Notes under the pieces: generated by a model | The model's input: the letters and a program-made list of their open reading frames with translations, nothing else | Told to the model about the DNA's origin: nothing | Database searches by the model: none | Shown: piece by piece, positions 51,009-60,558 of the stretch | Position numbering within the stretch: the stretch's first letter is position 1 | Layout: each line of letters opens with the position of its first letter | Translations under genes and position numbers: made by a program | DNA from: Sedimentisphaera sp050251615 | GTDB lineage: Bacteria > Planctomycetota > Phycisphaerae > Sedimentisphaerales > Sedimentisphaeraceae | Length of the DNA: 64,000 bases | NCBI GenBank assembly: GCA_050251615.1 | Contig: JBFWMM010000003.1 | Coordinates: 62,001-126,000, forward strand | Reading direction: 5' to 3'

Positions 51009-52541
51009 TTACCAGAAGATTATGTACATAAGCACAACGCAGAGAATAACGGCGGCGCCAAACAGCTTGACTCCCCTGCTCGTCTCAATGACCATCTCTT
51101 CGCGTACGGGCAGCGTTTTCGGTTTTTCAAGCGGCTTGACAATCGCCATAAACATCATAACCATCACTATAAGCTCGAATGTAATGCCGACCTGTATGAG
51201 GAAGTGCAGTCCGGGCGCGAATTTTTGGAAGATGCCGTAAATGATCGGTCCCGAAACCAGCGCGACAACTCCCGATGATTCTGGAGCAGACGGTACGACC
51301 ATCCCCACAAGAAACGCCGCTACTACGCCGGGCCAGATGTAGCCTTGAAATTGCTGTATAAACTGAAATACTCCGCCGAATTTCGGGTCTTCGAGGATTG
51401 GCGCCAGCAGACACCCCATAACTACAAACAGCAGGGTTGCCGCGCGGCCTATAAGTATGAGGCCTTTTTGGGAGGCGTTCGGTTTGAACATCCTGCGGTA
51501 AATATCCATCGTGGCGATAGTGGATGCGCTGTTGAGCATTGAGCCGAGTGAGCTGATGACGGCGCCTGCAATTGCCGCAAACATAAAGCCGCGCATTCCT
51601 GCCGGCACGAGGTTGCGGATAAGCATGGGGAACGCTTCATCAGGCGATGCCATACGGTCGCCGAAGAGCTGATAAGACATTATCCCGGGCATAACGATCG
51701 CGAACGGCACAAGCAGCCAGAGAGCGCCTGCGAAGATTACGCCGATCTGACCGTCCCGAAGCGTTCGCGCGGCAAGATTCCTCTGGACGATAAACTGATT
51801 AAGCCCGCAGTAGTAGATAAGTACAATCCACATGCCCGATGCAACCCCTGTCCAGGGCAGAGCCGGATGATCTGACGGGAGGATCAGGTGGAGTTTGTCC
51901 GCATTGACTTCGGAAAAGCTTTCCCAGCCCCCGCAAGCGTGCAAACCGAGGAAAAAGACGACAATCCCGCCGATAAGCAGGCCGCCGCCCTGAAAAAGGT
52001 CTGCCCAGGCAACAGCTTTAAGACCGCCCCAGACCGTATAAAAAGCGGCAATCAAACCTATCATCCAGACGCCTTTAGTGATTGACATACCGAAAATCGT
52101 TTTGAGTGTGAGACCGCCGGAATAGAGAACTGCCGTGAGCAGTACGCCTACATATATAATCACGGTGAGAACGGCCATTATGCCTCTGGCAAGAGAGTTG
52201 TATCGGTATTCAAGGTACTCGGGCATTGTGCAGATGCCGCTGCGCAAAAATCGCGGCAGAAGCGTAAACGCAATGACCACAATCCCGATGCTACCCACAA
52301 GCTGCCAGCTACTTACCGCAAGGCCCACGCCGCCTGCGCCCTGCCCTGCCATTCCGACAAACTGCTCTGTCGATATGTTCGCGGCGACAATCGAAATACC
52401 TATCAGCCACCAGGACAAGCCGCGGCCGGCGAGGAAGTAGTCTTCGCTACTGCTCTCTTTACGGCTCTTGAACACGCTGACGCCTATCACTACGGCGAAA
52501 AAGGCGATAAATACTATTACATCATATGCACTGAGTTCCAT
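51009..52541 (-). CDS. Sodium/solute symporter (SSS family, SglT-like)
   Basis: A 510-residue inner-membrane transporter of about 13-14 helices. The first helices carry DYFLAGRGLSWWLIGISIVAANISTEQFVGMAG, broken here into the DYFLAGR and ANISTEQFVG signatures that line the Na+ and sugar sites. AWADLFQGGGLLIGG and GLNQFIVQRNLAARTLRDG in the middle are also family landmarks. Its place between GH97 and the DUF5107 gene suggests it imports the released sugar. Confidence 0.92.
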   Translation of the reverse strand: MELSAYDVIVFIAFFAVVIGVSVFKSRKESSSEDYFLAGRGLSWWLIGISIVAANISTEQFVGMAGQGAGGVGLAVSSWQLVGSIGIVVIAFTLLPRFLRSGICTMPEYLEYRYNSLARGIMAVLTVIIYVGVLLTAVLYSGGLTLKTIFGMSITKGVWMIGLIAAFYTVWGGLKAVAWADLFQGGGLLIGGIVVFFLGLHACGGWESFSEVNADKLHLILPSDHPALPWTGVASGMWIVLIYYCGLNQFIVQRNLAARTLRDGQIGVIFAGALWLLVPFAIVMPGIMSYQLFGDRMASPDEAFPMLIRNLVPAGMRGFMFAAIAGAVISSLGSMLNSASTIATMDIYRRMFKPNASQKGLILIGRAATLLFVVMGCLLAPILEDPKFGGVFQFIQQFQGYIWPGVVAAFLVGMVVPSAPESSGVVALVSGPIIYGIFQKFAPGLHFLIQVGITFELIVMVMMFMAIVKPLEKPKTLPVREEMVIETSRGVKLFGAAVILCVVLMYIIFW

Positions 52542-52568
52542 TTGTAAGCTCCTATTATCTCAAATTGT

Positions 52569-55500
52569 TCATACGCCGCATTTTCTCACACCCGCTTCGG
52601 CAAGCTCCACAAGCCTGCTCATCCGTGCATTTTTCGCGGCATCAATATCATCTTCAAAAACGAGCATATTCGGCAGGCTCGTCGCAAAATAATCCACTTT
52701 CGCAGGTATCCGGCTTTGCTCAAGCGCCCAGCTGCGCATTGAGGCGAAAAGCCTTGCAGCCTCGCCTTTGCGGCCAAGCTCTATGAGCGAAAGGCCCTTA
52801 TAGTACGACAGCTCACTGAAAGCGGTTACGGCCATATCCTGAAAATCGCCGCTTTCCTGCGCGGCCTGCAAAAACGCCTCATTCGCTTCCTGTTCCCTGC
52901 CGAGAATCCGAAGAGCCTTGCCGCGCCAGAAGTTTACATCCGCTTTCGCTTGTAGCAGATGGTACTTTTCGCCGAGGTTGTCCGGCGTATCCATGGCAAG
53001 GTCAAACTGCTCGATTGCATCGCTTGGGCGGGAGTTTTCGAGCGCAAGCTTACCGAGCAGGATTCTTGAAAGCGTATATTGGCGTAACACGCGCCCTTCG
53101 CCACCCTCCCACGGGTGAAAGCGGCGGCCGAGAAGAAGCTCAAGCGCTTCCTGCGGTCTGCCAAGCTGATTCAGCAAAGCGCAAAGCTCACAGGCGCTGT
53201 CATCGCGCGAAAGAACCTGCTCGATATTTGCCTGCAGGAATTCAAGACGCTTTGCCGCAGAAACGCCAATCTTCTTGCAGAGCTGGTCAAACTCGCTGAT
53301 AAGCAGCGCATCATCCGGTGAGCATTTCAGAGCCGCCTCATAAGACTCACGTGCCGCCTTTTTATCGCGGCGCACGTTCCAATAAGCTATGGCAAGATTG
53401 CGATGCAGAGATGCTGAATTCGGTGCGGCGGCGCGGGCGGCTTCCCAGTACGCGATGGCGTCTTCGTGGCGCTTCTTATCGTAGCAGAGGTTGCCAAGCC
53501 CGTAAGCTGCGCAAGGGTCTTCGCCTTCGCGGGAGATGGCCCATTCAAGCACTTTCTGCTCGAACAATCTCGACGGAAAAAAATAATCCTGCGAGCCGGC
53601 GCGTGCCTTTTCAAGCGCGGCCAACGCTTGCGGATTCTGCGTTTCGGCGTAGAGCTTTGCGAGAATGTAGTCTGTCATGACGGTCTTTGAAAGCGGGTTG
53701 GGTACCGCGCAGGGAGCCTGCCCGCGCTTTGCATGCATTTCCAACAATAAAATTGCATCCTCAAAAAAGCCCGCCTCGGCATAGTCTGATACAATATCAA
53801 TAGCAGTTTGAGCATCGTTTCTTGTAAGCCGGAAGAACTCATCAAACTCACCGATGCACTGCGCCATCTCGAAGCGCGCGAAATGGTCTAGCGGATCGAT
53901 TTCAAGCAGCTCTTCGAGCACTTCAACTGCCTCACCCTTCATATCCGCAAGCCGCAGAATAATCGCGCGAAGTACTACCGCTTTGTTGTTTTCGTTCGTC
54001 TCAAGCGCCAGAGAGATATGCTTGAACGCCTTGCCGAAATCTCGTTTCGCGCAGTCGAGGCAGGCAAGCTGATAGTATGCCGCGCCGCGCCACTCATAAT
54101 TCCACGTTGCTTTATAGAAAAGCGCGTAGGCCTCATCCGGTAAATCCATATAGAGCTTTGCAAGAGCGAGATAGTAATGAGCCTGCCCTGTTTCAGGGTT
54201 CGGATGGCGGAAAGTGAGCCGCTTCACGGCGGTTTCGAGCCGGAGAGCGGCTTTCTCAAACTCCCCTCTTCCCAGCGCCTGCCTGCCGAGCGCGATATTG
54301 CAGCGGCAGTCGCCCGGGTCGCGGGAAAGTGCTTCTTGCCAGTAAATTTCGGGGTAACGCGTCGGATGGCGGTACAGATCAAGATGTTCGCCGGTGAGGT
54401 AGAGCTCATCCTGGCTCTCTATATCTTCAGGCATCGGCGGCTCGGTTGCAAGCTCACGCGTTTGAGTAAGGCAATTTGTATCTACAGGCCTGAAAGCTAT
54501 AAGCAGCTCCTCATCCTCATCGTAAACCTCTATGCTGAGATTTGTCTCGTTAGTGCCTGTGAATTTTAAGCTTCTATCCTGCCATGGTGAATCGGGCGCA
54601 ATATCTATCAGCTTTCGCAGAATGGTTTCAGAGCCTTTCCTGATAACGACCGTGAGAGAGGCGAGAGGCTCGGAAGAAGCAAGGCCGGCATCAATGCGTC
54701 CGCCCTGCTCGACCACAAACCTGACGGCGAGCAGCTCTGTCGCGTTTTGTACAGGTCCAATTTTGCTGTACGGCCACCAGTACTGGCTGAATGTCTTTGT
54801 CTCGTAGGGCAAGAGATAGGAAAAATCAGGCTGATTGTCGGTGTAAACGCCTGCCATCAGCTCTATATAGGGGCCATTTTTATCGGTCAGCTCGCGATCC
54901 CAGGCCCAGCCGAATTCGTGATTTCCCCAAGTCCACTGCTTTTTGCCCGGAGAGATGTATTTGTTGGCGACATGCACAAAACCGCCGCCGGCGTCGTGGT
55001 CGTAGCCGCCAAAGAAATTGAAATCCGTCTGGCATACCATATAGCTCGTGGGCACGGGGATGTTCTTGTATCGGGTCAGGTCGTTTGCCCCCGCGCGATT
55101 GCCGTAATCAACACCATAGTAATCGCCGAGCGCTTTGGGGAAGCTGCTCATTGCACGCACAGCATGGTCAGCGACGTATCGCACATCCGGCGGGAAGAAG
55201 CTTTCGTAATTGTCGTGAACTTTCGCGGCCACATTAGCCCACCAGAGGAAAGTATGCGTGAGGGGTGTACGGTTGTACAAGCGCGCTTCAAGCTGTATCA
55301 GGCAGCTGCCCGGCCGGATTCTCACTCCATGCATACCTTTCAGCCGATTGAGCGGATCGTGCTCGCTCATCCAGACAGTCGATGCGCCGTCCTCATCTTC
55401 GGTGAGATAGACATCGGCCGGCATATAGGTGCCAGGGCGATGATGCTGCGGCCAGTTGAATTCTACTCCTCCGCTTATCCAGGGGCCGGCAAGACCGACG

Positions 55501-55817
55501 AGCGCCGGCTTTATGACATCCTGCCGGTAAAAGAAATCGTAACCGTTGGTTTTATCTTGTCCTGTAAAGATTCTGCCACCAATCTCCGGCAGCATCTCCA
55601 GCCGAAGATATTCGTTTTCAAGGCTCGCACAAAGATAGGAAACATCCTCGGGCGCTCTGTCTTGAAGCACTTTATCGATAAAGGGCAGTGGATAAACCTT
55701 CCCGCATGAGCCCTGATACACTCGCTTTTCCAGAAATATCGGGTATTTGAGCGGCTCACCGAGACCATAAGTGGGGATGACAAGCGGCTCCATTTTCGCT
55801 ATGATTTTATTTTTCAT
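52569..55817 (-). CDS. DUF5107 domain protein with TPR repeats
   Basis: About 1082 residues. The N-terminal 300 residues are a DUF5107-like galactose-mutarotase-type beta domain (LRLEMLPEIGGRIFTG, DKTNGYDFFYRQ, GVEFNWPQHHRPGTYMPAD). From about residue 490 to the end there are many TPR helices (ALSRDPGDCRCNIALGRQAL, AIAYWEAARAAAPNSASLHR). No signal peptide is seen, so it is likely cytoplasmic. Family function is not established; its fold suggests binding of a sugar or sugar polymer. I use ATG 55817; 55826 is an alternative. It overlaps the mutarotase-like gene and precedes SSS by 27 bases. Confidence 0.85.
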   Translation of the reverse strand: MKNKIIAKMEPLVIPTYGLGEPLKYPIFLEKRVYQGSCGKVYPLPFIDKVLQDRAPEDVSYLCASLENEYLRLEMLPEIGGRIFTGQDKTNGYDFFYRQDVIKPALVGLAGPWISGGVEFNWPQHHRPGTYMPADVYLTEDEDGASTVWMSEHDPLNRLKGMHGVRIRPGSCLIQLEARLYNRTPLTHTFLWWANVAAKVHDNYESFFPPDVRYVADHAVRAMSSFPKALGDYYGVDYGNRAGANDLTRYKNIPVPTSYMVCQTDFNFFGGYDHDAGGGFVHVANKYISPGKKQWTWGNHEFGWAWDRELTDKNGPYIELMAGVYTDNQPDFSYLLPYETKTFSQYWWPYSKIGPVQNATELLAVRFVVEQGGRIDAGLASSEPLASLTVVIRKGSETILRKLIDIAPDSPWQDRSLKFTGTNETNLSIEVYDEDEELLIAFRPVDTNCLTQTRELATEPPMPEDIESQDELYLTGEHLDLYRHPTRYPEIYWQEALSRDPGDCRCNIALGRQALGRGEFEKAALRLETAVKRLTFRHPNPETGQAHYYLALAKLYMDLPDEAYALFYKATWNYEWRGAAYYQLACLDCAKRDFGKAFKHISLALETNENNKAVVLRAIILRLADMKGEAVEVLEELLEIDPLDHFARFEMAQCIGEFDEFFRLTRNDAQTAIDIVSDYAEAGFFEDAILLLEMHAKRGQAPCAVPNPLSKTVMTDYILAKLYAETQNPQALAALEKARAGSQDYFFPSRLFEQKVLEWAISREGEDPCAAYGLGNLCYDKKRHEDAIAYWEAARAAAPNSASLHRNLAIAYWNVRRDKKAARESYEAALKCSPDDALLISEFDQLCKKIGVSAAKRLEFLQANIEQVLSRDDSACELCALLNQLGRPQEALELLLGRRFHPWEGGEGRVLRQYTLSRILLGKLALENSRPSDAIEQFDLAMDTPDNLGEKYHLLQAKADVNFWRGKALRILGREQEANEAFLQAAQESGDFQDMAVTAFSELSYYKGLSLIELGRKGEAARLFASMRSWALEQSRIPAKVDYFATSLPNMLVFEDDIDAAKNARMSRLVELAEAGVRKCGV

Positions 55818-56796
55818 ATTTTGCATACTCTGACAAATAGTCTTTAATCAATTCGCGCCAGTCTGCATTCGACTGATGCCTGTCTTTTTTTACAAGCCCA
55901 GCACACAATCCCCACTCTGCTGAATCACCCTGCCGCACAAACGGCGCATTACCCGTTTCAACCGCCCTTTCAAGGCTGTCAAACGGACTCGAACAAGGCT
56001 CTATACCGACATTTCTGTAACCCACAGAATATCCCGGACCGCTCCAGCCGAAATTGTTGTACCAGAGCGCAAGGTAGCCGTCTGCTGCTCCATAAGAATG
56101 AAAAACCAGAGCTTCTTCTGCTTCCGAAGAAACTGCGGCTATCCATTTCCAGGAGCCTTGCTTTGAAAAAAGCTTGGCCGCAAACGCAGGCACTCCGGAC
56201 GTGGAAAAAACACTTTCAAACTCAACTGCGCCGAAGCGCTTGCCGGCTACGAACGGGGCATCGCCGAAAACCGCGCCCGCTTCAAGCTCAATATCTTCGT
56301 TTACCACAAAACGGATATCATCATCCAGCCTGAGCAACGGATGCGCAGACCAGATAAACGGCAGAGGAAAATCGCCTCTATTGGCAACCTTATAGTTTAT
56401 CTTCAAAGTTTTGCCGTCAAGAGTTAAGCGGCGCTCAAATGTATAATCCGCACATTTACCGCAGATTCTCGTGGAAATCGAATCATCCCGCAATGCGAGA
56501 ATCTCAGCCTGTTGCGAAACGAGTTCACCGTGGTCAGGCACGGACACCCTTTTCCCTTCCAGAAATAATTCGCAAGGCTCCACCGACGGAAAAATCTCAT
56601 CCCACCCGCCGCTATCGAGCTTCGTATTATAGCAGTCTCCATAGGCGGGTATGGCCAAAGGCAGGCGGTCGTTGTGCCAGAGCCATTGTCTCCCGCTTGA
56701 CTTGCTGCGGAGGCTGTAAAGCTTAGCTCCGAATTCCGGAAGCAGCTCGATACTCATGTAAGGATTTTCGAGTCCAGTTTTGATTTTGTCTGTCAT
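55807..56796 (-). CDS. Galactose mutarotase-like (aldose 1-epimerase superfamily) protein
   Basis: A 329-residue soluble protein with the mutarotase fold: NPYMSIELLPEFGAKLYSL, GWDEIFPSVEPCE, the VPDHGEL His site, FIWSAHPLL, and GIEPCSSPFDSL near the C-terminus. The pattern differs from standard GalM and is closer to the uncharacterised DUF4432-like or epimerase-like branch. It starts the operon mutarotase-like/DUF5107/SSS/GH97. No signal peptide, so it may act on the imported sugar. Confidence 0.8.
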   Translation of the reverse strand: MTDKIKTGLENPYMSIELLPEFGAKLYSLRSKSSGRQWLWHNDRLPLAIPAYGDCYNTKLDSGGWDEIFPSVEPCELFLEGKRVSVPDHGELVSQQAEILALRDDSISTRICGKCADYTFERRLTLDGKTLKINYKVANRGDFPLPFIWSAHPLLRLDDDIRFVVNEDIELEAGAVFGDAPFVAGKRFGAVEFESVFSTSGVPAFAAKLFSKQGSWKWIAAVSSEAEEALVFHSYGAADGYLALWYNNFGWSGPGYSVGYRNVGIEPCSSPFDSLERAVETGNAPFVRQGDSAEWGLCAGLVKKDRHQSNADWRELIKDYLSEYAKYEK

Positions 56797-56837
56797 AGAA
56801 AGTTATTGCCGGTGAATCTGAGTTTCTGCTTGATGGC

Positions 56838-56852
56838 TTTTGTTTAACAAAA
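56838..56852. promoter_or_regulatory. 15-bp palindrome upstream of the mutarotase-like operon
   Basis: TTTTGTTTAACAAAA is a perfect 7+1+7 palindrome about 41 bases before the mutarotase-like start codon, between it and the LamG terminator. It is a candidate operator for the operon, but could be chance in AT-rich DNA. Confidence 0.4.
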
Positions 56853-56867
56853 ACGCGCCCTGCATTC

Positions 56868-56906
56868 TAAAAAATTGGCCAGCTCCAAGCTCTGTTGGAG
56901 CTGACC
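56868..56906 (-). terminator. Intrinsic terminator of the LamG/dockerin gene
   Basis: On the minus strand a 12-pair stem GGTCAGCTCCAA/TTGGAGCTGGCC (one T-G pair) with loop CAGAGC, followed by AATTTTTTAG, 42 bases after the stop codon. Confidence 0.9.
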
Positions 56907-56948
56907 TGATTGTTGATTAATCCATTTATTCGTAAGTGGTGAGTTATG

Positions 56949-58985
56949 TCAGTTGGTACAAGTCGGTGCAAGGTTGCAGTCGAGCCACTGTGTTGCCAGA
57001 GCGGCAAGATCAGCCATATCAACCATGCAGTCGTCGTTGAGGTCGTAGGTCGGGTTGCCGACACAAATTACGGCTTCTGTCTCGACTTCAGTGTAGAGAC
57101 CGGCAACTTCCATAGGTGTCATCGGGTAGCTGTAGAAGCGTACGTCATCAATGATGCCCTCGAATGACCAGGAGTTATCGAGCTTTTCGCCGCCGAAGTA
57201 GAGGTTTACGTCTGTCCACGCTATCGGGCCGGAGAAGGAGGAGGAATCGCCATCCTGACGGCCATCAATGAAGCGGGTCATTGTGCCGTTTTCGGTATCA
57301 ATTGTGAGCGTTGCCATGTGCCACTGGCCAAGCTCTGCCCATGGTGAGGCGAGGCCCTTGTCTCTGAGTCCCATGAATGTCCAGGAACCTGCAAGCTCGA
57401 AGAGCAGACCGGCTGAGCTGTCGTTGTTTGACTTTCCGAATATACCGTTCCAGCGGTCAACTTCGGTGTAGAACCAAGTGTTGATGGTGCCGCCTGCGCT
57501 GTAGAAGTTGTAGTAGTCGGCGGTGTTTGGAATCTCAATGATGCCATCGGCCTGAACGAAGCTGTAACCCGAGCCAACCTTACCGGCAACGAATTTTTCA
57601 GCCGGCTGTTCAACGCCGTCAAACGCGGGGGCTCCCTGAACGGCTTCATCAACAGAATCTGTCCAGTCGCCATCAAGCTTATACCAGCCGACAAGCCTCT
57701 TGCTGAGTACAAATACCCGCTCACTGGCAACGGAATTCGGATCTGAGTTGTTTGCCACCTCACAGTGGTAGATGCCTTCATCTGTTATGTCGAGTGAAGC
57801 AATTGTGTATGTCTCGTCGGTTGCGCCTGGGATCGGGTTGTCGTTCAGGTACCACTGGAACGATTCGATATAGTCGCCAGCAACGCTTACGTTTACTTCA
57901 GCGCCTGCTTCCGCCACGACAGAATCTGGCTGGTCAGTGATAATCGGCGCACCCATAACGGTGGTAAAGCTGTTGACAGTGCCCGGCACTACCACATAAC
58001 CGGTGCCGATTGAGTTGGGCTCGTACATATCAACCTTCCAGTAATATGTAGTAGCGAAGTCAAGAGCGGGCGATGTGGATGAGACTGCCTGCTGCGAAAC
58101 GATTTTTGCACCTTCCGCGCCGTTTGCAACGTCATCGCTGCTTGTGCTGCAATAAACGTCGGCCGGCCAGCTCTCATCGGCAGGTGTCCAGGAAAGGGTG
58201 CTTGTTGTATAGATGTTCGATGCGCCGTTTGCGGGTGAGAAGTCGGTTGCTGCGTAGAGACCGTACTTTACACCAAGTTCGAGCTGAAGCTGCTTGAGCT
58301 CCTCATCGCTGAGTTTCGTTGTGTAGAGAATGAGTTCGGAAATGTACATGCCGAATGTATTTGCTGCATCGATGCCTTCTCTTGCCGAATGCGCAAGCCA
58401 GCCGCAATCAAAGAGGTCTGTGCTGTCGGGCATCTGCACGGTGATAACGTGGTAGTTGTTATAGTCGAGGCTTGTCCAGCCGCCATCGTAGCCGCCCTTG
58501 CCGTCTATGGCGAGGTCTGAATTGAGGATGCTCGAAAGCGCCCAGGAGTGGTCCCAGTAGGTGTTGCCCCAAGAAGTATCGCCGTGCCACTGGTTGCCCG
58601 TGGGCGAGTTGAGAATTGAAGACCAGGACCAGTAGGTGTTGCTTGTGGGCTTGAAGACAAACGCGAGCGTTTTAACGTTCGTGATTTCGTTGAAGCCGAA
58701 GTAATCGCTCTGGCTGTTGAGGCCGTAGCCATCTGTGTCACTGGAGCCGGCAATCTCAATAACGGGCCTGCCGTTGAGAGCATCGGCGCGGTATGTCGGA
58801 TCGCCAGGGGATACAGCATCATTGCCGCCGCCTGAGATGTCGGGCCAGGTTGATACAGTATCACCATCGCTGAAGCCTGTAAGCGCGGTGGCATCAAGCC
58901 AGAACGCGGGATTTGTCGCAGGGTACGCCGCAAGCAGCGAACCGCAGACTGTAAGAATTGATAGAACCAACAAATTTCGTTTCAT
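56949..58985 (-). CDS. Secreted LamG / Ig-like protein with dockerin-like C-terminus
   Basis: A 678-residue extracellular protein. A signal peptide (residues 1-19, LLAA) leads into a first LamG/concanavalin-like domain (about 20-235: FWLDATALTGFSDGDTV, ELILYTTKLSDEEL), a fibronectin/Ig-like middle (about 245-430, with GIYHCEVANNS), a second LamG domain (about 435-630: LVGWYKLDGDWTD, IDDVRFYSYPMTP) and a short tail YDLNDDCMVDMADLAALATQ that resembles a type I dockerin half. No catalytic signature, so probably a surface binding or adhesion protein. Its operon status is separate (own promoter and terminator). Confidence 0.85.
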   Translation of the reverse strand: MKRNLLVLSILTVCGSLLAAYPATNPAFWLDATALTGFSDGDTVSTWPDISGGGNDAVSPGDPTYRADALNGRPVIEIAGSSDTDGYGLNSQSDYFGFNEITNVKTLAFVFKPTSNTYWSWSSILNSPTGNQWHGDTSWGNTYWDHSWALSSILNSDLAIDGKGGYDGGWTSLDYNNYHVITVQMPDSTDLFDCGWLAHSAREGIDAANTFGMYISELILYTTKLSDEELKQLQLELGVKYGLYAATDFSPANGASNIYTTSTLSWTPADESWPADVYCSTSSDDVANGAEGAKIVSQQAVSSTSPALDFATTYYWKVDMYEPNSIGTGYVVVPGTVNSFTTVMGAPIITDQPDSVVAEAGAEVNVSVAGDYIESFQWYLNDNPIPGATDETYTIASLDITDEGIYHCEVANNSDPNSVASERVFVLSKRLVGWYKLDGDWTDSVDEAVQGAPAFDGVEQPAEKFVAGKVGSGYSFVQADGIIEIPNTADYYNFYSAGGTINTWFYTEVDRWNGIFGKSNNDSSAGLLFELAGSWTFMGLRDKGLASPWAELGQWHMATLTIDTENGTMTRFIDGRQDGDSSSFSGPIAWTDVNLYFGGEKLDNSWSFEGIIDDVRFYSYPMTPMEVAGLYTEVETEAVICVGNPTYDLNDDCMVDMADLAALATQWLDCNLAPTCTN

Positions 58986-59025
58986 CGCTGAAATCTCCGT
59001 AAAAAGGTAATGATAAAAAACATTC

Positions 59026-59053
59026 AGTTTAACGCGTTGAGAACATAATACAA
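59026..59053 (-). promoter_or_regulatory. Putative promoter of the LamG/dockerin gene
   Basis: On the minus strand TTGTAT, a 16-base spacer and TAAACT; predicted leader about 34 bases. Confidence 0.4.
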
Positions 59054-59170
59054 AATCTAAGCCCTCTCATAAACGCCATTATACTGCTAAAAAAAAGCCA
59101 TATCGCGAACAAAGGCAGGTCGCCTGGCACACGAAACAGCTCTGCGGCTTGGCTCGCCGAAAAAATTGAC

Positions 59171-59206
59171 AAAAAAACACCTGCCTTTTTAAGGACAGGT
59201 GTTTTG
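59171..59206 (-). terminator. Intrinsic terminator of galM
   Basis: On the minus strand AAAACACCTG pairs with CAGGTGTTTT, the inner bases add CCTT/AAGG pairing, and seven T follow. It lies 30 bases after the galM stop. Confidence 0.9.
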
Positions 59207-59236
59207 TATTGCATCTTAAAGGCTGTCGCTTACAGC

Positions 59237-60448
59237 TCACTTAGCGCTGAACTTGTAAACAGTCTTTGTCTTGTAAACTTCGCCTGGGCGCAGAACTGTG
59301 CTGGGGAACTGCGGCTTGTTGGGTGAATCAGGGAAATGCTGTGTTTCAAGGCAGAAAGCATACCTTTTCTTGTAAACCTTGCCTTCTTTGCCGGCGAATG
59401 AGCCGTCGAGAAAGTTGCCACTGTAGAACTGGAGGCCCGGCTCTTCAGTCCAGACTTCCATAAAGCGGCCGGTTGTGGGCTCGAAAACGGTTGCGGCGAG
59501 CGTCATCTTTTTATTGTGTTTATTGAGCACGAAGTTGTGGTCGTAGCCGCCGCCGTAAATCATCTGCTGGTCATCGCTGTTAATGTCCTTACCGATGGCC
59601 TTAGGCGATGAGAAATCGAATGGGCCGTAAACCTTGAGAATCTCGCCTGTGGGGATGAGGCCTTCATCAACCGGTGTAATGCCGAATGCGTCAACCATAA
59701 GCTCGTGGCTGAGGACATCGCCATTGCCCTGGCCGGCAAGGTTGTAGTAGTTGTGGTTTGTGAGGTTGAGAACGGTAGGCTTATCTGTTGTTGCTTCGTA
59801 TTCCATAACGAGCTCGTTGTCAACCGTCAGACTGTACTTCACAATGACTTTCAGCGTACCCGGGTAGCCTTCTTCGCCATCCTTGCTGATGTATGCGAGG
59901 GTAAGGCTGGCTTCCCTGTTGCATGCTGAAGGAACTGCCGACCATACCACCTTGTCGAATCCCTTGATTCCACCGTGAAGCGAGTTTTCGCCGTCGTTTA
60001 CAGCGAGAGTGTATTCCTTGCCGTCAAGTGTGAATTTTCCTTTTGCGATACGGTTGCCATAACGACCGATAAGAGCGCCGAAGTATGGGCTGTTGGCTTC
60101 ATACCCCGCTACACTGTCAAAGCCAAGCAGAACATCATCGAAGTTGCCATCACGATCCGGCACGTTCAGAGCGGTCATAATGCCGCCGTAGGTGATTATC
60201 TCGGCTGATGCGCCCTTGCCGTTAGTGAGGGTATATTTATCAACCTTGATGCCGTCTTTCGTTGCGCCGAATTCACTCTTGTTCACAGCAGGACCACCGG
60301 TACTGGTGCAAATCTGCGCTTTCTCGCATGTTGCCGCTTTCCGGCAACTTTCGCTTTTGAGCGGACAGCCCGTCAGATCGGACTCCGTACAAGAGGAGAG
60401 AAGCATAACTGATGCGATCAGAAGAGTCGTCGTAATACTTTTTAACAT
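59237..60448 (-). CDS. galM: Aldose 1-epimerase (galactose mutarotase), lipoprotein
   Basis: A 403-residue GalM. The lipobox VMLLSSC (residues about 12-18) predicts anchoring in the envelope, and a Cys-rich linker (TGCPLKSESCRKAATC) follows. The catalytic core shows GGIMTALNVPDRDGNFDDVLLG in part, the RYGNRIA motif, the LHGGIKGFDK His, NLTNHNYYNLAG with the second His, and the Glu/Asp of GLQFYSGNF. It interconverts alpha and beta aldoses such as glucose and galactose, here outside the cytoplasm. ATG 60448 has GGGAG 8 bases before it; the ATG at 60463 lacks one. Confidence 0.92.
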   Translation of the reverse strand: MLKSITTTLLIASVMLLSSCTESDLTGCPLKSESCRKAATCEKAQICTSTGGPAVNKSEFGATKDGIKVDKYTLTNGKGASAEIITYGGIMTALNVPDRDGNFDDVLLGFDSVAGYEANSPYFGALIGRYGNRIAKGKFTLDGKEYTLAVNDGENSLHGGIKGFDKVVWSAVPSACNREASLTLAYISKDGEEGYPGTLKVIVKYSLTVDNELVMEYEATTDKPTVLNLTNHNYYNLAGQGNGDVLSHELMVDAFGITPVDEGLIPTGEILKVYGPFDFSSPKAIGKDINSDDQQMIYGGGYDHNFVLNKHNKKMTLAATVFEPTTGRFMEVWTEEPGLQFYSGNFLDGSFAGKEGKVYKKRYAFCLETQHFPDSPNKPQFPSTVLRPGEVYKTKTVYKFSAK

Positions 60449-60519
60449 TTGTGTTGCTCCCATAATTGGTAATAAACTTTAAAATTACATTCGCGCGGCA
60501 GGCCACCGCACAACCTTTT

Positions 60520-60547
60520 AGTTTATTCTAATTGGCAAGTACTTCAA
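60520..60547 (-). promoter_or_regulatory. Putative promoter of galM
   Basis: On the minus strand TTGAAG, a 16-base spacer and TAAACT; the same -10 sequence as the LamG promoter. Predicted leader about 65 bases. Confidence 0.45.
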
Positions 60548-60558
60548 CATAAGTTTGT

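Noticed and set aside
54747..55709. 320-residue plus-strand open frame
   Set aside because: Antisense to the DUF5107 domain; composition is atypical and no family is recognisable.
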